Shown here: positions 1 to 4,899 of the stretch, in pieces | Layout: each line of letters starts with the position of its first letter | Numbering within the stretch: position 1 is the first letter of the stretch | Assembly: GCA_025361385.1 (NCBI GenBank) | Contig: JANYAJ010000469.1 | Span: 1-5,286, forward strand | Reading direction: 5' to 3' | Source of the DNA: Nitrospira sp. | GTDB taxonomy: Bacteria; Nitrospirota; Nitrospiria; Nitrospirales; Nitrospiraceae | Length of the DNA stretch: 5,286 nt | Made by a program: the position numbers and the translations under genes | The notes under the pieces: model-generated | Told to the model about the DNA's origin: nothing | Databases searched by the model: none | Seen by the model: only the letters and a program-made list of their open reading frames with translations

Positions 1-924
1 GAGCGGCCGCAGGCGGGACGTCTCAGGCAGTTCCATCAATTCGGCGTGGAGTCGTTCGGCACGGCGGATCCGCGCGCAGATGTTGAGGCGATTGCACTAC
101 TCTGGCGCCTCCTGACAGATCTGGGCCTGCCCGACCTGACACTTGAGATCAATAGTCTGGGAAGCTCCGGCGACCGCGCATCGTACAAACCCATCCTGCT
201 CGCGTTCCTCTCGCAACATGAAGCCCGCCTCTGCGCGAACTGCCGACGCCGCATGGAGACGAATCCCCTGCGGGTGCTGGACTGCAAGATACCGGACTGT
301 CGAACTGCAACTGAGTCGGCCCCTATGCTGACCGACCATCTCTCTCCTGAAGCCCGAACGCATTTCGACCAGGTCCTTGCCGGTCTCGTGGCCATCGGCG
401 TCCCCTATCAGTTGAACCCCCGTCTAGTGAGGGGCCTCGACTACTATTGTTTAACGAGTTTTGAAATTACTTCAACTCACTTAGGCGCTCAAAACGCGGT
501 GGGTGCCGGAGGCCGCTATGACGGATTAGTGGAGACGCTCGGTGGCCCCTCTGTTCCCGCTATAGGATTTGCGGTCGGGCTTGAGCGTGTGTCCTTGATG
601 CTCCCAGAGACTCCATCGTCCTCGTTACATGAGTTGCTCTATTATGTCGCAGCGTTCGGAGAGGCTGGGACCAAGCTTGGCCTTATACTCCTGGACGAAC
701 TCCGTAGAGTGGGATTATCGTCCCAATGTGACTATCGTGCCGCCACGCTCAAAGCTCACCTTCGCCAAGCGGATCGATCGAAGTGCCGATATGCCATTCT
801 TCTGGGCGACGATGAGGCCAGTCGCGGTGCGGTCATTCTCCGTAACCTCGAGACGAAGGCTCAAGAGGAACTCCCCTTCGCAGGGCTCGCGGCTCTTCTT
901 AAGTCCCGCAATCTCGCCGGATAG
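1..924 (+). CDS. hisS: Histidyl-tRNA synthetase, C-terminal part (5' end outside window)
   Basis: Class II aminoacyl-tRNA synthetase that charges tRNA-His in the cytoplasm. The reading frame is open from base 1, so the gene starts upstream; 307 codons are present and roughly 115-120 residues are missing compared with the usual 420-430. In fragment numbering: the end of motif 2 (ERPQAGRLRQFHQFG, 1-15), the histidine-specific loop LVRGLDYY (142-149, with the catalytic-type Arg144), GGRYDGL (170-176), motif 3 GFAVGLERV (189-197), then an anticodon-binding domain from about 215 to the end. Four cysteines (78, 81, 95, 100) surround an ETNPLRVLDCK segment, as in many bacterial HisRS; a metal-binding role is only inference. 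GTG at 46 is an internal codon, not the start, because motif 2 reads in frame upstream of it. No intrinsic terminator is visible after the TAG stop. Family assignment is very secure. Confidence 0.97.
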   Translation, partial: ERPQAGRLRQFHQFGVESFGTADPRADVEAIALLWRLLTDLGLPDLTLEINSLGSSGDRASYKPILLAFLSQHEARLCANCRRRMETNPLRVLDCKIPDCRTATESAPMLTDHLSPEARTHFDQVLAGLVAIGVPYQLNPRLVRGLDYYCLTSFEITSTHLGAQNAVGAGGRYDGLVETLGGPSVPAIGFAVGLERVSLMLPETPSSSLHELLYYVAAFGEAGTKLGLILLDELRRVGLSSQCDYRAATLKAHLRQADRSKCRYAILLGDDEASRGAVILRNLETKAQEELPFAGLAALLKSRNLAG

Positions 925-960
925 ATATCCACATTTTCCGTCTTGACTTTGTGTGGAAAA
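925..960. promoter_or_regulatory. Two near-consensus DnaA boxes in opposite orientation
   Basis: ATATCCACA lies at 925-933 on the + strand and TTTTCCACA on the - strand at 952-960. Each differs by one base from the consensus DnaA box TTATCCACA. They begin immediately after the hisS stop codon and are followed by an AT-rich stretch (37 of 47 bases A/T in 981-1027) that leads to the next gene. DnaA binding here is inferred from the match alone. The same bases form short inverted repeats (TCCACA/TGTGGA), which is a trivial consequence of opposed boxes. Confidence 0.5.
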
Positions 961-1027
961 ACTCGTAGTCTCGCCCTGACGTATATTCATAAGCAATTGA
1001 TTGTATTGATATCTTTAGTTTATTACT

Positions 1028-1348
1028 ATGGCGGCTCGCAAGCTGGGTGTCTTGTTATCCACAGCCCCTTCCCATCCTAGTGTTGAGACCGTCGTCCAAC
1101 TGGCTCAGGCTGCTTTACGCCGGGGAGTCGAGGTCTATCTCTATCTCATCGATGAAGGGGTCAAGAGCGCGATCGATCAGCGCTATATCGGCTTGATTGA
1201 TGCCGGTGTGAAGATGTCCGTCTGCGCCTATGGTTGTCAGCAACATGGCGTTCCCACAGCCTCGGTCGATCCGAGGGTTTCGTTATCCGGGTTGGTTGTA
1301 TTGTCCGGAATTATCGATGGGTGCGATCGCTTTCTCGCATTTACATAA
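1028..1348 (+). CDS. DsrE-family protein, TusD/DsrE-like
   Basis: A 106-residue protein with the DsrE/TusD pattern: an N-terminal beta strand (KLGVLLSTAP, 5-14), a helix carrying VETVVQLAQAALRRGVEV (19-36), a second strand VYLYLIDEGV, and a cysteine segment CAYGCQQHGV (66-75). In TusD/DsrE the persulfide-carrying cysteine occupies an equivalent segment ending in a small-residue-Gly-Val turn, so Cys66 or Cys70 is the likely sulfur acceptor (inference). TusD/DsrE works with TusC/DsrF and TusB/DsrH in a cytoplasmic complex that relays sulfur to TusE/DsrC, for tRNA 2-thiouridine or for dissimilatory sulfur metabolism. The next two genes match the order D-C-B. The ATG at 1028 puts the first strand at the usual position, but no Shine-Dalgarno sequence precedes it. 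Which of the two pathways it serves cannot be told from this window. Confidence 0.8.
   Translation: MAARKLGVLLSTAPSHPSVETVVQLAQAALRRGVEVYLYLIDEGVKSAIDQRYIGLIDAGVKMSVCAYGCQQHGVPTASVDPRVSLSGLVVLSGIIDGCDRFLAFT
1055..1063 (+). promoter_or_regulatory. Perfect-consensus DnaA box inside the TusD-like gene
   Basis: TTATCCACA matches the consensus exactly and encodes Leu10-Ser11-Thr12 of the TusD-like protein. It lies about 95 bases downstream of the two near-consensus boxes at 925-960, so three candidate boxes fall within 140 bases. A chance hit is possible, but its closeness to the other boxes and to dnaA makes real DnaA binding plausible. Confidence 0.5.
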
Positions 1349-1377
1349 AACGTAGTTTTCACTGCCGTTGATGTTTT

Positions 1378-1719
1378 ATGTCTAAACGCATCGCTGTCGT
1401 CATTTCAGAAGATCCTTGTGTGACTGCTCGTCCTGTTGAGGCCCTTCGTATTGCATTGGGACTCTGTGCCGGGGATCATGAGACGACCGTCGTGCTCCTT
1501 GGGCAGGCTCCCAAGCTTCTGAGGGAGGATACAGACGAGATCATTGATGTTGATATCCTTGAAAAGTATCTTCCTTCGTTTAAACATCTTTCTGTCCCCT
1601 TTATCGTCGAGTCTGGGACGGCAATGGATGCCTGGTCTGATAGTTTTTCGGTCACGACCCATACAGCAGATGAAATTAGGCAGTTGATTCACACGGTTGA
1701 TAGAAGTCTCGTTTTTTAA
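1378..1719 (+). CDS. DsrE-family protein, TusC/DsrF-like
   Basis: A 113-residue protein of the DsrE superfamily. It has an N-terminal strand (KRIAVVIS, 3-10), a helix with EALRIALGLCAGDHETTVVLLGQAPKLL character (21-48, typical of the family), and an amphipathic C-terminal helix and strand (TADEIRQLIHTVDRSLVF, 96-113). Cysteines are at 14 and 30; neither sits in the position of the TusD active cysteine, which fits the TusC/DsrF role as a structural partner rather than the sulfur carrier (inference). It lies 29 bases after the TusD-like gene and 22 bases before the TusB-like gene, which indicates co-transcription. No convincing Shine-Dalgarno sequence precedes the ATG at 1378. An ATG at 1371 is in another frame. 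Superfamily membership is fairly sure; the TusC label rests mainly on gene order. Confidence 0.72.
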   Translation: MSKRIAVVISEDPCVTARPVEALRIALGLCAGDHETTVVLLGQAPKLLREDTDEIIDVDILEKYLPSFKHLSVPFIVESGTAMDAWSDSFSVTTHTADEIRQLIHTVDRSLVF

Positions 1720-1741
1720 GGAATTTCTGGGCTCTCTGGGT

Positions 1742-1978
1742 ATGACGCTCTATCTTCTTCGACAACAGCCCGCCGATATATCTGCATCGCTCTTTCACCC
1801 CAGCGATGCAGATATGGATATCGTGTTTGTCGAGCAGGCGATATCGACTGTCCCTTCTTCCGTGAAGGGAGTTGCCGTGGTAGTTGAGGGGGAGGTTGTC
1901 GGTTCTTCATGTCCGACCATGACCTATGACGATCTTATTGAGCGCATCTTCTCATCGGAACATGTCATTGTGGTCTAG
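1742..1978 (+). CDS. TusB/DsrH-like small protein
   Basis: A 78-residue protein from ATG 1742: an N-terminal strand MTLYLLRQ, a hydrophobic strand DMDIVFVEQAI (24-34), a strand VKGVAVVVEGEVV (41-53), Cys57, then TYDDLIERIFSSEHVIVV (61-78), the helix-strand end typical of TusB/DsrH. This would complete a TusDCB/DsrEFH heterohexamer with the two preceding genes. The frame is also open to a TTG at 1697, which would overlap the preceding gene and add 15 residues (93 in all); ATG 1742 is preferred because MTLYLLRQ fits the usual family N terminus. An AAGGA at 1718-1722 is too far from the ATG to serve well. Codons 13-25 lie within a perfect inverted repeat, described separately. The TusB assignment rests on short, divergent similarity plus the position as third gene. 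Confidence 0.62.
   Translation: MTLYLLRQQPADISASLFHPSDADMDIVFVEQAISTVPSSVKGVAVVVEGEVVGSSCPTMTYDDLIERIFSSEHVIVV
1778..1815. repeat. Perfect 14-bp inverted repeat with 10-base loop, inside the TusB-like gene
   Basis: The left arm ATATCTGCATCGCT (1778-1791) and right arm AGCGATGCAGATAT (1802-1815) are exact reverse complements, separated by CTTTCACCCC (1792-1801). A T-G wobble could add one more pair outside. In RNA this would be a strong hairpin within codons 13-25; in supercoiled DNA near an origin it could extrude as a cruciform. There is no T-tract after it, so it is not a standard terminator. Confidence 0.85.
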
Positions 1979-2012
1979 ATTGTTTATGACCTCTTCTCCG
2001 AAGTTATGTGTG

Positions 2013-2055
2013 TAGTAATAAGAGTTCGTCGTCGTAGTAGGAGTAAGAGTAGTAT
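2013..2055. other. DnaA-trio-like triplet run (candidate origin unwinding element)
   Basis: Read on the + strand, bases 2035-2052 are six consecutive triplets of the form [T/G]A[G/A] (TAG, TAG, GAG, TAA, GAG, TAG), followed by TAT and a single C before the DnaA box at 2057. A second set (TAG, TAA, TAA, GAG) is at 2013-2024, separated by TTC, GTC, GTC and one extra G, which puts the two sets one base out of phase. DnaA-trios are 3'-[G/A]A[T]-5' repeats next to a DnaA box, on which a DnaA filament melts the duplex; the orientation here (trios, spacer, TGTGGAT-type box) is that of Bacillus subtilis. Confidence 0.6.
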
Positions 2056-2056
2056 C

Positions 2057-2074
2057 TGTGGATATTGTGGACGG
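2057..2074 (-). promoter_or_regulatory. Tandem DnaA boxes flanking the triplet run
   Basis: On the minus strand, ATATCCACA (2057-2065) has one mismatch to TTATCCACA, and directly abutting it CCGTCCACA (2066-2074) keeps the TCCACA core with three mismatches. Two adjacent boxes in the same orientation next to the trios are what the basal unwinding system uses to load a DnaA filament. The first box is a good candidate; the second is weak by itself and gains support only from its position. Confidence 0.58.
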
Positions 2075-2075
2075 C

Positions 2076-2091
2076 AATCAAGCTGTTGATT
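2076..2091. repeat. Small perfect inverted repeat in oriC
   Basis: AATCAA (2076-2081) and TTGATT (2086-2091) are exact reverse complements around GCTG. It lies next to the tandem DnaA boxes and could be a binding site for a dimeric origin protein, but a 6-bp arm is easily a chance event. Confidence 0.3.
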
Positions 2092-2117
2092 CGTTAGATT
2101 TTCTCGCGCGCGGTCTT

Positions 2118-2126
2118 TGTGGAGAG
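2118..2126 (-). promoter_or_regulatory. Weak DnaA box
   Basis: CTCTCCACA on the minus strand has two mismatches to the consensus and lies just after the CGCGCGCG tract. It is listed because of its place inside the probable origin; alone it would not be called. Confidence 0.3.
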
Positions 2127-2263
2127 ACTTGGGGATTGACTCTGAGTAACCCCTGCATGCACAGTCAGCAACCTGTGTTAGCTTGAGTGATAGCTCTTGG
2201 CTGGAATCGTCCGCGGGATGGAAATATGAGAAACCGAGCAAGAAAACACCGTGAAGAACCAGG

Positions 2264-2283
2264 TTATCCACAGGTGTGAATAA
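2264..2283. promoter_or_regulatory. Inverted pair of strong DnaA boxes just before dnaA
   Basis: TTATCCACA (2264-2272, + strand, perfect) and TTATTCACA (2275-2283, - strand, one mismatch of a commonly tolerated kind) face each other across two G bases. The pair ends eight bases before the upstream candidate ATG of dnaA. It could serve the origin, autorepression of dnaA by DnaA, or both. If the transcript includes it, the pair would also occupy the place where a ribosome binding site would be expected. Confidence 0.72.
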
Positions 2284-2291
2284 GTCTGTGT

Positions 2292-3656
2292 ATGAAGAAT
2301 GATACAGAAACAATGACGCTTGTGAATGTGTGGCAAGACGCCCTGGCTTGCATTCAAGGGAAAGTGCCAAAACAGGTTTATGATACCTGGTTTACACCGA
2401 TTCACCTCGAACGTATTGAAGACTCTACCGCGCAACTTGGTGTTCCCAATAAGTTTTTTGGTGATTGGTTAAGCCAGCACTACGGACCACTCTTGGCTGA
2501 GGCGCTCTCGGCTTCCCGAGGTGGGGAGGAGACGGCGATCACCTTCTCCATCTTTCATAAACAGGTGGCCAAGCTGCCTGAACATGGGACGACGCCAGCG
2601 CCCAATCGTCAAAGTGCCGCGACCAGGCCGAAGCGGGGTATCCAGCTTAATCCAAAGTACACATTCAAAAATTTCGTCGTGGGGGCTGGGAACCAGTTTG
2701 CCCATGCCGCTTGTATGGCGGTCGCCGAACAGCCGGCCAAAGCCTACAATCCGCTGTTTATCTACGGCGAGACCGGGCTGGGAAAAACCCACCTCTTGAA
2801 TGCCATTGGAAACTATGTGGCGGAACGGACCGATCTCCGCATTGCCTATTTGACGACCGAGCAGTTTACGAACGAGGTCATTAACTCCATTCGATACGAC
2901 AAGATGATGGATCTGCGGAAGCGGTATCGTCATATCGATATGTTGATGATCGACGACATTCAATTCCTGGCGGGCAAGGAACGGACGCAGGAGGAATTCT
3001 TCCATACGTTCAATGCCCTCTACGAAGCGCATAAGCAGCTGGTCCTCTCCAGCGATCGCTTTCCAAAAGACATGCCCGATATCGAAGAACGGCTGCGGTC
3101 GCGCTTTGAATGGGGCTTGATCGCGGACCTTCAGCCGCCGGACGTGGAAACGCGCATTGCCATCTTGCGGAAAAAATCCGAGGACGATGGCGTGACGTTG
3201 CCGGAAGATGTCGTTCAGTTTCTCGCGACCACGATGAAGAGCAATATTCGCGAGCTGGAAGGTTCGCTGGTGCGCCTCGGCGCCTATGCGTCGCTCACCG
3301 GCCAAACGATCACGCTGGAGATGGCAAAGACGGTGCTCCGGGATCTGATCGGCACCAAGAAAAAGATCGTGTCGATGGACGATATTCAGGAAACGGTGGG
3401 CGCGCGCTTCCATGTGAAGATCTCCGACTTGAAATCCCGTCGCCGGAGTAAAACGTTGGTCCATCCGAGGCAGATCGCCATGTATCTCTGTCGGGAACTC
3501 ACGGATTCCTCGTATCCCGAGATCGGGCGGCAGTTCGGAGGCAAAGACCATACGACGATCATTCATGCCTGCAAACAGGTCATTAAGGCCAAAGACCTGG
3601 ACAGTGTGTTGAGCGCTACGTTGGACAGCTTGAAGGAACAGATTCTACGAGCATGA
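2292..3656 (+). CDS. dnaA: Chromosomal replication initiator protein DnaA
   Basis: AAA+ ATPase that binds DnaA boxes, forms a filament and melts the origin. At 454 residues it is full length. Domain I (about 8-92) carries VWQDAL and YDTWFTPI; a short domain II linker follows (about 93-117). Domain III has the N-box-like segment TFKNFVVGAGNQFAHAA, Walker A GETGLGKT (159-166), Walker B LMIDDIQF (218-225), sensor I around VLSSDR (251-256), an arginine-finger region ERLRSRFEWGL (Arg271) and sensor II NIRELEGSL (318-326). Domain IV has HPRQIAMYL (391-399) and the DnaA signature with GGKDHTTIIHA (416-426). The segment FTNEVINSIR (192-201), corresponding to the single-strand-binding part of Bacillus DnaA, is well kept, in line with the trios upstream. 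The start is uncertain: ATG 2292 has no clear Shine-Dalgarno, while ATG 2313 (MTLVNVWQ) has a weak GAAGAA upstream and would give 447 residues. Confidence 0.98.
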   Translation: MKNDTETMTLVNVWQDALACIQGKVPKQVYDTWFTPIHLERIEDSTAQLGVPNKFFGDWLSQHYGPLLAEALSASRGGEETAITFSIFHKQVAKLPEHGTTPAPNRQSAATRPKRGIQLNPKYTFKNFVVGAGNQFAHAACMAVAEQPAKAYNPLFIYGETGLGKTHLLNAIGNYVAERTDLRIAYLTTEQFTNEVINSIRYDKMMDLRKRYRHIDMLMIDDIQFLAGKERTQEEFFHTFNALYEAHKQLVLSSDRFPKDMPDIEERLRSRFEWGLIADLQPPDVETRIAILRKKSEDDGVTLPEDVVQFLATTMKSNIRELEGSLVRLGAYASLTGQTITLEMAKTVLRDLIGTKKKIVSMDDIQETVGARFHVKISDLKSRRRSKTLVHPRQIAMYLCRELTDSSYPEIGRQFGGKDHTTIIHACKQVIKAKDLDSVLSATLDSLKEQILRA

Positions 3657-3666
3657 GCGGTTGGGT

Positions 3667-3673
3667 GAGGGAG
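3667..3673 (+). promoter_or_regulatory. Shine-Dalgarno sequence of dnaN
   Basis: GAGGGAG sits eight bases before ATG 3682 and favours that start over the in-frame TTG at 3661, which would add seven residues (MGEGEEI) that the beta-clamp family lacks and would place this purine run inside the coding sequence. Confidence 0.65.
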
Positions 3674-3681
3674 AAGAGATT

Positions 3682-4809
3682 ATGAAATTACGTATGGGAC
3701 GAGTGGAGCTTTTGACGGGCCTCCAGCGGGTCCAAGGTGTTGTCGAGAAGCGCAACACGATGCCGATCCTCTCGAACATTTTGATCGAGGCGAAGCAGGA
3801 GGGGGTGGAGATCGTCGCCACCGACCTCGAGATCGGCATGCGCGGGCTCTATAAGGCCACCGTCGAGAAGCCCGGAGGGGTCACGGTCTCCGCCCGGAAG
3901 CTCTATGAGATCATCAAGGAACTGAACGTCAGCGACATCGATATCACCTCTGGCGACAATAACTGGACGACGATTCAGGCCGGCAAGAGCCAATTTAAGA
4001 TCGTCGGTCTCCCCAGCACCGACTATCCCGCGTTGCCCACGATCGAACGGGAAGGGCTCATTCCCCTCGCCGGGGCTGGTTTCTTAGAGCTGATTCGCAA
4101 GACCCTCTTCGCGGCCGGCGACAATGACGCGCGGTACATCCTTAATGGTCTGTTGGTGACCCTCATCACGTCGGAGAAGAAAACGATCTTGCGCCTGGTC
4201 GGCACCGATGGACATCGGTTGGCGGTGGCCGAGCAGGAGGTTGGCATGCCGGGGGCCAAAGGCGCTCCGCAAGAGATCAAAGCCATCATTCCGAAGAAAG
4301 CGGCGCATGAGATGCAGCGTCTTCTGGAAGAAGGCGGCGAAGGCGAGCCCTTGATCGGGTTCACCAAAAACCTCATGATCTTCCGGAAGAGCGGACTGTT
4401 GTTGACCTCGCGATTGATGGAGGGGAACTACCCGAACTATCAGCAAGTGGTCCCAAAAGAGAGCGGCAGGAAGATCGGGGTCAACCGCAACGAGTTGGAA
4501 AGTGCGCTTCGGCGTGTCTCCGTCTTGTCGCGCGATAAGGCGAATGCGGTGAAGGTGTCGTTTGTCTCCGGACAGATGACGCTGTTCTCCAGCAATCCAG
4601 ATTTTGGAGAAGCGACTGAAGAGCTGGCGGCACAGTATGAGGGGGAAGCGTTGAACACGGGGTTCAATGCCCGCTACTTGTTGGATGTGCTTGGAGTCAT
4701 GGACGGAGAGACGATTTCTCTGCAAATGGACAATCCGCTGAGCCCCTGTTTGATCCAGGAGTCAGACAGTCCCGGCTTCAAGTGCGTCGTGATGCCAATT
4801 AAAATTTGA
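3682..4809 (+). CDS. dnaN: DNA polymerase III beta subunit (sliding clamp)
   Basis: Ring-shaped dimer that encircles DNA, tethers polymerase III and is the docking hub for replication and repair proteins. From ATG 3682 it has 375 residues, the normal length, forming three clamp domains of about 125 residues. Family landmarks: RNTMPILSNILIEA (24-37), ATDLEIG (46-52), DYPALP (114-119), GTDGHRLAV (174-182), EGNYPNY (247-253) with the following QQVVP, GFNARYLLDVL (327-337), and the C-terminal MPIKI where most clamps end in MPM/MPI plus a basic residue; these parts contribute to the hydrophobic pocket that binds clamp-binding motifs. The gene starts 25 bases after dnaA, with no promoter or terminator visible between them, so the two are probably co-transcribed. 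Codon use is strongly GC-rich, like dnaA and unlike the DsrE-family genes. The identification is secure. Confidence 0.98.
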   Translation: MKLRMGRVELLTGLQRVQGVVEKRNTMPILSNILIEAKQEGVEIVATDLEIGMRGLYKATVEKPGGVTVSARKLYEIIKELNVSDIDITSGDNNWTTIQAGKSQFKIVGLPSTDYPALPTIEREGLIPLAGAGFLELIRKTLFAAGDNDARYILNGLLVTLITSEKKTILRLVGTDGHRLAVAEQEVGMPGAKGAPQEIKAIIPKKAAHEMQRLLEEGGEGEPLIGFTKNLMIFRKSGLLLTSRLMEGNYPNYQQVVPKESGRKIGVNRNELESALRRVSVLSRDKANAVKVSFVSGQMTLFSSNPDFGEATEELAAQYEGEALNTGFNARYLLDVLGVMDGETISLQMDNPLSPCLIQESDSPGFKCVVMPIKI

Positions 4810-4814
4810 GGCAC

Positions 4815-4883
4815 GAGGCCAGGGGCATAAGGCTAGAGGAGAAAGTTTCTTCCAACCTCTTGCCTCCCTTAGCCTCATGCCTG
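4815..4883. repeat. Imperfect palindrome made of 7-bp units, between dnaN and gyrB
   Basis: The left arm reads as four successive heptads (GAGGCCA, GGGGCAT, AAGGCTA, GAGGAGA; 4815-4842) and the right arm as four pyrimidine-rich heptads (CCTCTTG, CCTCCCT, TAGCCTC, ATGCCTG; 4856-4883), with a 13-base centre. The best stem pairs 4825-4835 with 4870-4880 (10 of 11 paired), extended inward by GGAG (4838-4841) against CTCC (4864-4867). No T-run follows, so it is not a classical intrinsic terminator; a transcript-processing or attenuating hairpin, or a dispersed intergenic repeat, are alternatives. It fills most of the 90-base dnaN-gyrB spacer. Confidence 0.7.
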
Positions 4884-4899
4884 TGAAATTAGGAGACTG

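Larger units (their letters stand above)
1979..2291. other. oriC: Probable replication origin (oriC) between the TusB-like gene and dnaA
   Basis: This 313-base gene-free stretch directly upstream of dnaA holds, in order: a moderately AT-rich segment, a run of DnaA-trio-like triplets (2013-2055), two tandem minus-strand DnaA boxes (2057-2074), a small AATCAA/TTGATT inverted repeat (2076-2091), a CGCGCGCG tract (2105-2112), a weak minus-strand box CTCTCCACA (2118-2126, two mismatches), a palindromic TGCATGCA (2154-2161), and an inverted pair of strong DnaA boxes (2264-2283). I found no convincing sigma70 promoter for dnaA: TTGACT at 2136-2141 has no acceptable -10 partner. A minus-strand open frame covers most of it but has no protein-like features. 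The origin call rests on the box cluster, the triplets and the dnaA-dnaN-gyrB context. Confidence 0.8.

Noticed and set aside
943..971. TTGACT (943-948) with TAGTCT (966-971) as a promoter for the DsrE-family genes
   Set aside because: Spacing is 17 but the -10 matches only three of six bases; too weak to annotate.
2025..2034. TTCGTCGTCG as a microsatellite
   Set aside because: Too short to count as a repeat by itself; it is treated as the insert between the two triplet runs.
2136..2164. TTGACT as the -35 of a dnaA promoter
   Set aside because: No acceptable -10 hexamer is found 16-18 bases downstream (the region reads GCACAG), so no promoter is called.
1984..2370. 128-codon minus-strand frame across the oriC spacer
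   Set aside because: Its low-complexity leucine/arginine run comes from the DnaA-trio triplets, and it overlaps the start of dnaA; no domain is visible.
2469..3566. 365-codon open frame antisense to dnaA
   Set aside because: It lies wholly opposite an unmistakable dnaA and has no recognisable domains; it is the usual mirror of GC-rich codon use.
4084..4725. 213-codon open frame antisense to dnaN
   Set aside because: A shadow of the secure dnaN reading frame, with no protein-like motif order.
4815..4883. Intrinsic terminator between dnaN and gyrB
   Set aside because: The stem is plausible but followed by GTGAAATT rather than a T-tract, so it is reported as a repeat structure.
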